This document shows, in pieces, positions 7,921-15,945 of a DNA stretch of 24,604 nt. Below the pieces are notes generated by a model. That model was given only the letters and a program-made list of their open reading frames with translations, was not told the origin of the DNA and did no database searches. The position numbers and the translations under genes were made by a program. Origin of the DNA: Gammaproteobacteria bacterium (lineage in GTDB: Bacteria; Pseudomonadota; Gammaproteobacteria; Arenicellales; DRJH01); assembly GCA_011052285.1 (NCBI GenBank), contig DRJH01000091.1, positions 1 through 24,604 of the forward strand, written 5' to 3'. Every line of letters starts with the position of its first letter. Within the stretch, counting starts at the first letter, position 1.

Positions 7921-8943
7921 ATGAGCAGATTAGCAGTAGTATCCGGCTTGGTGGTGGGTCTGGTTCTGGCGGTTGCTGGTAATGTGCAGGCACTCGAGCT
8001 GCGTACGGGTTACCCACTCCGCTATACCATCGTTAAGGGTGACACCTTGTGGGGTATCGCCGGGCGTTATCTAAATGACCCCTGGCGCTGGCCGGTATTG
8101 TGGCAGCTGAATGAGCAAATCAGCAATCCTCATCGAATTTATCCCGGTGATGTGTTAGTTATGGTAGGGACGAGCAAGCAGCCTCAATTGAAACTTTTAC
8201 CACGGCAAACGCTGAAATTATCGCCAAAAATTCATGCCGAATTCCGCCGGAATCCTATCCCCACGATACCACCGAGTGCCATCGAAGCCTTTCTCAGTCG
8301 ACCGCAGGTAGTCGAAAAATACGCCCTTGATAAGCTGGGTTATGTTATTGGTGGTATCGACAAACATTTGATCATCGGCAAAATGGATCGGTTTTATGCG
8401 CGTGGTTTGACCGATGCCAAGCAGAAATATTATCAGGTGTTTCGTAATGGGGACGTCCTTACCCACCCTAAAACTGGCGAAGTACTTGGTTATGAGGCCC
8501 GTTTTCTCGGTACTGCAAAGTTATTGCGATTTGGTGATCCGGCTAAACTGGTGTTGACTTCGGCTGCTCAGGAGATTGGTTCTGGTGATCGATTGATGCC
8601 GGTGGAACAAGAAATCGCGCTACCGTATTACCAGCCCAAAGCGCCGAAGCAACAGGTCAAAGGCTATCTGTTACGTATTTTGGGGGGTGTTCGTGAGGCT
8701 GGCCCCTACCAGGTGGTAATATTGAGTCTGGGGCGTCGGGAAGGCATGCAAGCGGGGGATGTATTGCAGATTCAGTATCAGCAAGGGCAGGCCAGGGACC
8801 CGGTAACCGATCGCATGTTTGCTTTACCGGATGAACCATCCGGTTTATTGATGGTTTTTCGTACATTTGAGAAAGTTAGTTACGGCTTAATCGTTGAAGC
8901 TGTGCGGTCGATTCGGTTGGGGGATGTGGTGGTCACGCCCTGA
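7921..8943 (+). CDS. Exported LysM-domain protein upstream of dprA
   Basis: From ATG 7921 the protein has 340 residues: a signal peptide (MSRLAVVSGLVVGLVLAVAG, cleavage near NVQA), then a LysM module at about 34-80 (YTIVKGDTLWGIAGRYLNDP and a conserved NPHRIYPGDVLVM). A roughly 250-residue C-terminal region of unknown function follows. LysM binds N-acetylglucosamine-containing glycans, so the mature protein most likely sits at the peptidoglycan in the periplasm. A LysM protein before dprA and divergent from def is a conserved arrangement in this group. AGGTGA lies 10 nt upstream of ATG 7921. An in-frame GTG at 7906, preceded by GGGA, is an alternative start adding five residues, and the frame is open back to 7780. 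Confidence 0.88.
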   Translation: MSRLAVVSGLVVGLVLAVAGNVQALELRTGYPLRYTIVKGDTLWGIAGRYLNDPWRWPVLWQLNEQISNPHRIYPGDVLVMVGTSKQPQLKLLPRQTLKLSPKIHAEFRRNPIPTIPPSAIEAFLSRPQVVEKYALDKLGYVIGGIDKHLIIGKMDRFYARGLTDAKQKYYQVFRNGDVLTHPKTGEVLGYEARFLGTAKLLRFGDPAKLVLTSAAQEIGSGDRLMPVEQEIALPYYQPKAPKQQVKGYLLRILGGVREAGPYQVVILSLGRREGMQAGDVLQIQYQQGQARDPVTDRMFALPDEPSGLLMVFRTFEKVSYGLIVEAVRSIRLGDVVVTP

Positions 8944-8988
8944 GATGGTGTTCGGTAGACAGGTAGCTGGAGAAAACTGGAGGGGGAC

Positions 8989-8995
8989 AAGGAGG
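8989..8995 (+). promoter_or_regulatory. Strong Shine-Dalgarno deciding a TTG start for dprA
   Basis: AAGGAGG, a near-perfect anti-16S match, lies 6 nt before an in-frame TTG at 9002. The alternative in-frame ATG at 8945 lacks such a site, so TTG 9002 is the preferred start. Confidence 0.7.
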
Positions 8996-9001
8996 TTCCT
9001 T

Positions 9002-10126
9002 TTGGGCAAAAAGCATATTTCAAGGGAGAGTATTTCTCCGGATTGGTTGAAACTGTCGGCTTTGAGTGGATTATCTGCTTTAAATAAAAACCGGCTTTTG
9101 GAGCCGTTCGGATCAGCAGATCAGTTGTTTGCTGCTTCGGATCAACAGTTGCTGGACACCTTTGCGGGTAACCGCCGTACTGTGGCTTGTGTGCAAAAGG
9201 CCCGTCAGGTAGAGATTGGTTTTATTTGTGATTGGCTCGCATTACCAGGAAATGGAGCCTTATCCTTACAGCATCGGGATTATCCAGCGCAGCTAAAGGT
9301 CATGCCTGATGCGCCGGTAGTGCTTTATTTTCAAGGCCGTAGTGAGTTACTGTCGAGGCCGCAACTGGCAGTGGTCGGTAGCCGCCTGGCAACTCCACTG
9401 GGGCGTAAAATTACGACTGAATTAGCGGCGGCTTTGTGTGGCTATGGTCTGGGTATCACCAGTGGACTGGCTCTGGGAATTGACCGTGCTGCCCACCAGG
9501 CGGCAATGGAGCACCATGGCTGGACCGTGGCTGTCGCCGCCACCGGTCTGGACCGGGTGTATCCGACGTGCCATACCAAACTGGCCCAAGCGATACGCCA
9601 GCAGGGAGTTCTGGTGTCAGAGTACCCGCCGGCCACACCAGTAACCCGCTGGAGATTTCCACAGCGAAATCGACTGATTTCGGGGTTGTCACTGGGTGTT
9701 CTGATCGTGGAAGCGGCAAGTCGTAGTGGCTCATTGATCACAGCGCGCCTGGCAGCTGAACAGGGGCGGGAGGTTTTCGCTGTTCCCGGCTCTATTAAAT
9801 CCCCCTTGTCACGGGGATGCCATGCATTGCTGCGCCAAGGTGCAAAGCTGGTCGAGACCATTACCGATATTGTTGAGGAACTGCCTGTGGCAGTATTAAC
9901 GGTTCCACAAAGCGGGCAGACAGAGCCTTCAATGACCGCGTCGGACTTGTCAACAGCTGTTATAGACCCCATACTGGCACTGGTGGGCCAGGAAATACTC
10001 ACCCTGGATGAAATTGTTGTGCGAAGTGGATTGACTGCGGCGACAGTTTCAGCGATGCTGCTGCGCCTTGAAGTGGAAGGCCGTGTAGCCAGTACGGTTG
10101 ATGGTCGTTTTCAGCAGTTGAGCTGA
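9002..10126 (+). CDS. dprA: DNA-processing protein DprA (Smf)
   Basis: From TTG 9002 the product has 374 residues, normal for the family. DprA binds incoming single-stranded DNA during natural transformation and loads RecA onto it. Domains seen: an N-terminal SAM/HhH-like segment (LSALSGLSALNKNRLLEPFG), the Rossmann-like DprA core (LAVVGSRLATPLG, GLGITSGLALGIDRAAH, SEYPPATPVTRWRFPQRNR, EAASRSGSLITARLAAEQGR, VFAVPGSI), and a C-terminal winged-helix domain (about the last 65 residues, TLDEIVVRSGLTAATVSAML). The frame is open upstream, overlapping the LysM gene, but the AAGGAGG at 8989-8995 argues for TTG 9002. The LysM stop is 58 bp upstream, so the two are probably cotranscribed. Competence cannot be inferred from dprA alone. 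Confidence 0.93.
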   Translation: MGKKHISRESISPDWLKLSALSGLSALNKNRLLEPFGSADQLFAASDQQLLDTFAGNRRTVACVQKARQVEIGFICDWLALPGNGALSLQHRDYPAQLKVMPDAPVVLYFQGRSELLSRPQLAVVGSRLATPLGRKITTELAAALCGYGLGITSGLALGIDRAAHQAAMEHHGWTVAVAATGLDRVYPTCHTKLAQAIRQQGVLVSEYPPATPVTRWRFPQRNRLISGLSLGVLIVEAASRSGSLITARLAAEQGREVFAVPGSIKSPLSRGCHALLRQGAKLVETITDIVEELPVAVLTVPQSGQTEPSMTASDLSTAVIDPILALVGQEILTLDEIVVRSGLTAATVSAMLLRLEVEGRVASTVDGRFQQLS

Positions 10127-10146
10127 GCGGTTTGTATGACCGCTCA
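10124..10146. repeat. Perfect hairpin at the dprA-smg junction
   Basis: TGAGCGGT (10124-10131) and ACCGCTCA (10139-10146) form an 8-bp perfect stem with a 7-nt loop; the first three bases are the dprA stop codon. No T-tract follows, so it is more likely an mRNA-stabilising or translation-shaping structure than an intrinsic terminator. Possible smg starts lying inside the loop are made less likely by it. Confidence 0.6.
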
Positions 10147-10173
10147 AATAACGTAATGATGGAATCGAGGCAA

Positions 10174-10659
10174 ATGAAAGAGAACGTCCTGGAAGTGCTG
10201 CTATACCTCTTTGACAATTACCTGGCAGATGGTGGTGACTATGCGACCAGCCAGGATGTGTTGACAGCTGAACTCAATCAGGCCGGTTTCAGCGCAATTG
10301 ATATCAACAATGCATTCAGCTGGCTCGAAGAGTTGTCGAGCATTTGTGAACAGCAGGACGAAGACAGCAGTGGTGGTCATAAAGGTTCGATGCGCTATTT
10401 GTTGCCCGAAGAACGTGAGCGATTGGGTCAGGAAGCTTTTGGCCTTATGTTGACACTTGAAAATGCTGGAATACTTGATCCTTTAAGTCGTGAAATGGTG
10501 CTGGAACGCGTCATGGCCCTGGAAGTCGATGAAATGGATCTTGAACAATTCAAGTGGGTGATCCTGATGGTACTGTGTAATCGCCAACAGCCCATTAATG
10601 AAGATATCAGCTGGACAGAAGCCTGGGTGCAGGATGGTATTTCAGCCCACCTGCACTGA
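10174..10659 (+). CDS. smg: Smg family protein (DUF494)
   Basis: The 161-residue cytosolic protein matches E. coli Smg in length (157) and in conserved segments: ENVLEVLLYLFDNYL near the N-terminus, LNQAGFSAIDINNAFSWLE, then MRYLLPEERERLG, REMVLERVMALE and FKWVILMVLCN towards the C-terminus. Smg sits between dprA and topA in many Gammaproteobacteria. A role linked to DNA uptake or initiation has been suggested, but its biochemistry is not settled. I choose ATG 10174 because the homology begins there and GAGG lies just upstream. The frame extends to 10132, but those codons fall in or next to the hairpin at 10124-10146. The product is strongly acidic and probably helical. Confidence 0.92.
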   Translation: MKENVLEVLLYLFDNYLADGGDYATSQDVLTAELNQAGFSAIDINNAFSWLEELSSICEQQDEDSSGGHKGSMRYLLPEERERLGQEAFGLMLTLENAGILDPLSREMVLERVMALEVDEMDLEQFKWVILMVLCNRQQPINEDISWTEAWVQDGISAHLH

Positions 10660-10746
10660 TTTTCCGCCACCGATTAGCCGTGATAGTGCCGGACTGGTGG
10701 TCGTACTGCTGATGCCAGCTCTAAAGAACAATACGACAGGAGCCGG

Positions 10747-13220
10747 ATGAGTAAACAACTCATTATTGTTGAGTCGCCAACCAAGGCGCGCACGATTTCC
10801 CGTTATCTGGGGAAAGATTTTACTGCGCTTGCCTCTTATGGGCATGTTCGGGATCTGGAACCCAAAACGGGCGCCGTAGATCCTGAACATGATTTCGCCA
10901 TGCGCTATGTGTTGGTGGAAAAAAACAAGAAACATGTAGATGCGATCATTCGCGAAGCAAAGAAAGCCGATATTATCTATCTCGCAACCGACCCCGATCG
11001 AGAAGGTGAGGCCATATCATGGCATATTCATGAGCTATTGAAAGATCGCAAGGTGCTGAAAACAAGCAAGTCTACCGGGTTGCATTCCACGAATTCACCA
11101 AAAGAGCAATTCATCAGGCGATTGAGGAGCCGCGTGGCTTATCAGAAAGTCTCATTGATGCACAACAGGCACGCCGGGCACTTGATTATTTGGTGGGATT
11201 CAATCTGTCGCCCCTGTTGTGGAGAAAAGTTCGAACCGGCCTTTCCGCGGGTCGGGTACAAAGCCCGGCATTACGCATGATTGTAGAGCGGGAGGAGGCC
11301 ATCGAACGCTTCAAGACCCGAGAGTACTGGAGTATCGAATCTGACCTGACTTCAGGTGCTGAGTCGTTTGTTTCTCGCCTCAGTCATTTTGCGGGAGAGA
11401 AATTGACTCAGTTCTCGATCAGCAATGCTGCACAGGCCACCGCGATGGAGTCGGAGCTTCTGCGCGCAGCTGCAGGCCGCCTGCATGTTGACAGTGTCGA
11501 GGCCAGGCAGCGTAAGCGCAATCCCGCGCCACCTTTCACAACTTCGACCCTGCAGCAGGAAGCGGCCCGCAAGCTGGGGTTTACCGCGCAGCGTACCATG
11601 CGGGTGGCTCAGCAGCTGTATGAAGGCATCCGTATCGAGGGTGACAGTGTTGGGCTGATCACCTACATGCGTACGGATGCTGTGAACCTGGCTCAGGAGG
11701 CGGTTGCTGAAATTCGTGACTGGATCGTAGGTCAATATGGGGCAGAGAATATTCCGACCACCCCCAATATCTACAAAACCAAATCCAAGAATGCTCAGGA
11801 GGCACATGAAGCCGTGCGTCCGACTGCCGCAGCGCGGGTTCCGGCAGCGATTCGATCGAGTCTTAACGATGAGCAATTCAAACTTTATGAGTTGATCTGG
11901 AAAAGAGCCGTTGCCAGTCAAATGATCTACGCGACCTTGCACACGGTTACTGTGGTGTTGCGAGCGGGTGAGAACCATCTTTTTCGTGCGAGCGGCTCCA
12001 CGGTGGCAAACCAGGGCTTTATGGTTTTGTATCGGGAAGGACGTGATGACAGCAAAGAGGATGCCGATCAGAAATTTCTGCCGTCGTTGAAAAAAGGCCA
12101 AATGGTTGATTTGCTGGCTCTGCGCAAGGAGCAGCATTTTACCGAACCTCCACCCCGTTACAGTGAAGCCAGTCTTGTTAAAACCCTGGAAGCTTATGGA
12201 ATTGGCAGGCCTTCCACCTACGCCAGTATTATCTCTACCTTGCAGTTTCGTAGTTATGTGGAAATCGATCGCAAACGATTCGTCCCCACGGATATCGGAC
12301 GCATTGTCAATCGTTTCCTGACTGAGCACTTCGAGCGTTATGTTGACTATAATTTTACTGCCCGTATGGAAGATGCTCTGGATGCAGTGTCACGTGGTGA
12401 GAAAGAATGGAAGCCTATCATGGCCCGCTTCTGGCGGGATTTTTCTGCGCTCATCAAGTCCAAGGAGGAATCTGTCAAGCGCAGTGAGGTGTTGCAGGCG
12501 CGGGAGCTGGGTGTAGATCCGCAGTCAGGTCGGCCGATCACAGTAAGAATGGGGCGGTATGGTCCGTTTGTGCAGATCGGAACTCGTGAAGATGAAGAAA
12601 AGCCGCGTTTTGCCGGTTTGCGACCCGGCCAGAAAATGGATCAGATCAACCTTGAAGTAGCGTTAGCGTTATTTACCCTGCCGCGCGATATGGGAGAAAC
12701 CGCGGAAGGTGAGGAAATGCAGGTCAATATCGGGCGTTTTGGCCCCTATGTTCGTTTTGGCAGTCTTTTTGTCTCACTGAAAAAAGATGATGATCCGTAT
12801 ACTATTACCCGGGATCGGGCGCTTGAACTGGTGGCTGAGAAGAAAGAACGGGACGCAAATCGGGTGATCCACGATTTTACCGAGCAGGGTATTCAAGTCT
12901 TACGGGGCCGCTACGGACCCTATATTACCGATGGTGAGAACAATGCCCGTATTCCCAAAGGTACGGAGGGTGAGTCCGTTACGTTGGAGCAGGCACAACG
13001 ATGGTTGGCTGAAAATGGCAAGCCAGTAAGGAAAAAAGCGACAAAAAAGGCGGCCAGGAAAACGGCTGTCAAGAAAAAACCGGCGACACGCGCCAGCCGA
13101 ACTCGGCGTGTTAGCAAAGTTTCTACCGAGGCCAAGACAAAGAGCACGAGGTCGGTGGCCAAGAAGCCAACTGGGAAACGCACGGCTGCACGAAAAGTCA
13201 GTAACCAAACTGCTGCGTAG
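10747..13220 (+). CDS. topA: DNA topoisomerase I, interrupted by a single-base frameshift
   Basis: Two overlapping frames together encode one type IA topoisomerase that relaxes negative supercoils. Frame 1 (10747 to about 11061) gives the TOPRIM start LIIVESPTKARTISRYLG (E9) and acidic triad DPDREGE (D82, D84, E86), up to RKVLK105. Sense then continues in the frame ending at 13220: QVYRVAFHEFTKRAI, DYLVGFNLSPLLWRKV, the active-site tyrosine in GLITYMRTDA, and GRPSTYASII. The switch lies at the A4 run 11059-11062; one more A would read K-N-K-Q-V-Y-R-V and restore about 824 residues. The unshifted frame stops at 11280. The C-terminus has GRYGPFV/GRFGPYV-type repeats and a Lys/Arg-rich tail (about residues 755-824) instead of Cys4 zinc fingers. 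AGGAG precedes the ATG. Because topA is normally essential, a sequencing or assembly error is the likeliest cause. Confidence 0.93.
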
Positions 13221-13244
13221 GGGCTCTGCAGGCTGTCCGAGAAT

Positions 13245-13269
13245 AGCTAACGGCGCCAAGGCGTTAGCT
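13245..13269. terminator. Hairpin between convergent topA and glycosyltransferase genes
   Basis: AGCTAACG (13245-13252) pairs with CGTTAGCT (13262-13269) around a 9-nt loop, 25 bp after the topA stop. The right arm overlaps the last codons of the convergent gene. Its position suits a bidirectional terminator, but the T-tract is poor on both strands. Confidence 0.5.
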
Positions 13270-14409
13270 TTCCAGCCATGACCGTAGCAAAGTGGCCGTT
13301 TTGTTGGCACCAGCCCGGTCAATGGCCAGTGGGGCTGATTGGGGCAGCCGGTCGGCACGGTCAACCGCCGCGGCCAGATTGGTCGCAGTCAGCGCGGTTT
13401 CTCTGACTACGGTAGCACGGCCCAGTTCGGCAAGACGGTTGGCGCGCAGCAATTGCTCCTGCTCACCGCTACCTTCAAATGGCACCAACACGGCGTGGGC
13501 ATTGGCCGTGACCAGGTCGGCAACGGTGTTATAGCCAGCTTGTGATATCGAAACCCTGCAATTCGCCAGTAACGTGGAGAAATCTGCGCGCACCGGCTCA
13601 ACAATGATGCCTGTGCCGGGCTTGATGGTCTGACCCCGGTGTCCTACGAGTACCCTCCAGGTGACATCACGCAAATGTCGAGACAAGCCTTTGGCCTCGG
13701 CGATGACGGATAACAGTTCGGCTCCAACAGCACCGCCGCCAGTTGACACGATCACCTCACCTTTGCCCCGGAGACCGATATTTGTGCCTTGCTGGTCGGT
13801 GCTTGACTCTGTGGTAGGTGGAGTCACCCAACCGGTATAAAAACAGCAAGATTCGATCTTGCTGGCAAAGCCACAACTTGTACTCAGGGGTATGAATTGA
13901 GGGTCGCCGTGGACGAGTACACGATCAAAATATTGTAACCAGACTTGTGCAGCTTCCTCCCTTTCCGGGCTTCTGGGTTGCAGGATATCGCGGATAGAGG
14001 ATACAATCAGTGCCGTGGGGCGCAATGATTTTACCTGTCCAATAAGCCCAAGAATCTCCTGTCGAAAGCGCCTTCTGGCAAATGGAAAGCCTTCTATGAC
14101 AAGTGCTGCCGGACGAATGGCCTCAATACGTTCTCGTAGCATGGCTGCCCGGTGCTGCCACCAGACGGCATCAACCAAGTGCCCATCGGCATCCAGCATA
14201 TGACTGAAATTACCATCTACCACGTTGCCCGCAGGTAACGGGATGAGGGGATAGGGAAGAGGATTTGCAGCGTCCTGCCAGGGGTGTCCAGTGGCCAACC
14301 ATGGATGCATACCCATTTCCTGACAAGCACGGGCAATGAGATCAATACGTCGGCTATGGCCGCTGCCGAGCAGTGATTCAACATGAAACAGAATGGTTTT
14401 GGCGCTCAA
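13264..14409 (-). CDS. GT28-fold glycosyltransferase (MurG/COG4671-like), first of a pair
   Basis: The 381-residue protein has a GT-B fold. The N-terminal domain begins ILFHVESLLGSGHSRRIDLI, a glycine-rich acceptor-side loop; the C-terminal domain carries VIVSTGGGAVGAELL, then ISQAGYNTVADLVTANAHAV and LVPFEGSGEQEQLLRANRL, the nucleotide-sugar-binding pattern of MurG-like enzymes. It probably transfers a sugar from a nucleotide donor to a lipid or polysaccharide acceptor in the cytoplasm; donor and acceptor are unknown. There is no membrane segment. The start appears to be TTG 14409, with GGGA 8 nt before it; an adjacent CTG is possible. It is related to the next gene upstream (14561-15787) in fold and opening motif but clearly divergent from it, an old duplication. 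The gap between them is 151 bp and contains a hairpin. Confidence 0.8.
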   Translation of the reverse strand: MSAKTILFHVESLLGSGHSRRIDLIARACQEMGMHPWLATGHPWQDAANPLPYPLIPLPAGNVVDGNFSHMLDADGHLVDAVWWQHRAAMLRERIEAIRPAALVIEGFPFARRRFRQEILGLIGQVKSLRPTALIVSSIRDILQPRSPEREEAAQVWLQYFDRVLVHGDPQFIPLSTSCGFASKIESCCFYTGWVTPPTTESSTDQQGTNIGLRGKGEVIVSTGGGAVGAELLSVIAEAKGLSRHLRDVTWRVLVGHRGQTIKPGTGIIVEPVRADFSTLLANCRVSISQAGYNTVADLVTANAHAVLVPFEGSGEQEQLLRANRLAELGRATVVRETALTATNLAAAVDRADRLPQSAPLAIDRAGANKTATLLRSWLES

Positions 14410-14446
14410 CAGCCACGTCCCATGTGTGTTGCATCTCCATGTATAT

Positions 14447-14478
14447 CAGCAGCCTGTTTAAGGTCAGAGAGGCTGCTG
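14447..14478. repeat. Inverted repeat in the leader of the 13264-14409 gene
   Basis: CAGCAGCCT (14447-14455) and AGGCTGCTG (14470-14478) form a perfect 9-bp stem with a 14-nt loop, about 40 bp upstream of the TTG start. There is no T-tract. It could regulate the leader mRNA or end part of the transcription from the upstream glycosyltransferase gene. Confidence 0.5.
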
Positions 14479-14560
14479 CAGGAGAGCCGGTGAGCCAGAT
14501 TTCCCTTGATTCTAATTAAATACAACAAGTATTCGCTTGGAATCATGGAAAAAACCCGTC

Positions 14561-15787
14561 TCAAGGTAACATCCCCTCGTTACGAGTTCTGTTCTCGGGC
14601 TGGCTCCATGGCAATAGCGATTCCATACGTTGACAGATGGTATCAAGGCCTGACATAAAACCATCGAGCCCGATAGCCGAGGGTTGTTGCGGATGGGTAC
14701 TAAGATGGAGAAGTACATCCGCCATAACGGCCGCTGGTGCCATCGGCTGGTATTCCAGCATCTGGCAAAGACCCAGTTTTTGTGCCCGGCTGGCTCGTAG
14801 CCATTGCTCTTTCCTGGGTTCGGTTCGTGGTACCAGTACAGCTGGTTTATCGAGTGCCAGGATTTCACAGAAGGTGTTGTAACCACCCATGGCAATAACG
14901 CCTACCGACTTTGCCATGATGCTGTCCAGTTGGCTGTCAAAGGTGATCGCAGCCACCTGGGACAACGCATCAACACGTTGCTGAAAAGCCAATTGTTGCT
15001 GTGAAGCCATGAATGGGCCAAAGACCACCAGTGCACCGATAGGCAGATCCGGGTATTGTTCATAGGCTCGTAGAACCCAATCGATCAGATGTTCGCCATC
15101 AGCCCCTCCACCAGCCGTGACCAGAATATAGGGATCAGGTGGTGTGACTTGCAGTGGCCCTGGATAATTACTGGAAATCGGTTGTTTGATATAGCCGGTA
15201 TACAGCAAGTTCTGGCGCAGCTGTGGCTTCACCGTCAGGCCCGATAAAGGGTCTCCCATCGATTTGTGACCATAAACCCAAATTTGATCATACAATTCCT
15301 CCAGGTGACCAAAGACCCCTTTTTTTTGCCATTCCCGTTGCAGCGGTACGGCTTCGTCCATGATATCGCGCAGCCCGAGTATGGTGGTACAGCCTTTTTT
15401 TCGTAATGTTGTCAATGTGCTGACTACCTCACCTCTGAAACCCAGCGGCTCCTTATCGACCAGGAATACATCCGGGGCGAAAGTTTCCGTAGTTTGTTGA
15501 ATGATGGCAGTGCGGATTTTCAGGGTATCTTCAAGGTCAATGTGCAGTCCGAGGGAGATGTAGTCACCATTTCGCAATTTGATAACACCGGGAACCCGAA
15601 CAAAATCAACACGAGCACGAAAATCAAAACTACCAATAATCGGAGAGCCGGAAATAATCAGTACGGAAAGGCCTTTGTAGCGGTCAATTAGCGAATGCGC
15701 AATAGCACGACAACGACGCAGGTGGCCAAGACCAAAGGTATCGTGGCTGTAGATAAGGACTCTTGCATGATTTAGTCTAACGGTCAT
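14561..15787 (-). CDS. Predicted glycosyltransferase (COG4671-like), second of a pair
   Basis: A 408-residue GT-B protein. It opens ARVLIYSHDTFGLGHLRRCR, the loop typical of the COG4671 group of predicted glycosyltransferases, followed by DVFLVDKEPLGFRGE and TTILGLRDIMDEAVPLQREW. The C-terminal domain has YILVTAGGGADGEHLIDW, VIAMGGYNTFCEILALDKPA and LVPRTEPRKEQWLRA, the nucleotide-sugar site. No signal peptide or membrane helix is visible. The donor and product are not predictable; nearby ugd and hldA point to surface polysaccharide or LPS-type chemistry, but that is inference from neighbours. It is codirectional with the gene at 13264-14409 and diverges from the nucleotide cyclase at 15946. 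GGA lies about 8 nt before ATG 15787. Confidence 0.82.
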   Translation of the reverse strand: MTVRLNHARVLIYSHDTFGLGHLRRCRAIAHSLIDRYKGLSVLIISGSPIIGSFDFRARVDFVRVPGVIKLRNGDYISLGLHIDLEDTLKIRTAIIQQTTETFAPDVFLVDKEPLGFRGEVVSTLTTLRKKGCTTILGLRDIMDEAVPLQREWQKKGVFGHLEELYDQIWVYGHKSMGDPLSGLTVKPQLRQNLLYTGYIKQPISSNYPGPLQVTPPDPYILVTAGGGADGEHLIDWVLRAYEQYPDLPIGALVVFGPFMASQQQLAFQQRVDALSQVAAITFDSQLDSIMAKSVGVIAMGGYNTFCEILALDKPAVLVPRTEPRKEQWLRASRAQKLGLCQMLEYQPMAPAAVMADVLLHLSTHPQQPSAIGLDGFMSGLDTICQRMESLLPWSQPENRTRNEGMLP

Positions 15788-15945
15788 TACAAATCCATGG
15801 TTGCGGGCAGTGACAGCCTGGAGGATATTTTCGGGGGGTTTCTAGTTGAACTTATTGTGGCAAAATCAATCCAAAGGAACATCTGGCCCGATGAGTGCTT
15901 AGTATACTCTCTGCATCCTTGTTCAAAGAATATAAATTTATTGCC

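Noticed and set aside
11056..11072. Programmed -1 frameshifting in topA
   Set aside because: The site CTG AAA ACA is not an X XXY YYZ slippery heptamer, I see no obvious downstream pseudoknot, and topA is not known for this; a missing base explains it more simply.
11352..12329. A 325-codon frame antisense to topA
   Set aside because: It lies opposite well-conserved topA sequence, has no recognisable domain and is best explained as a shadow.
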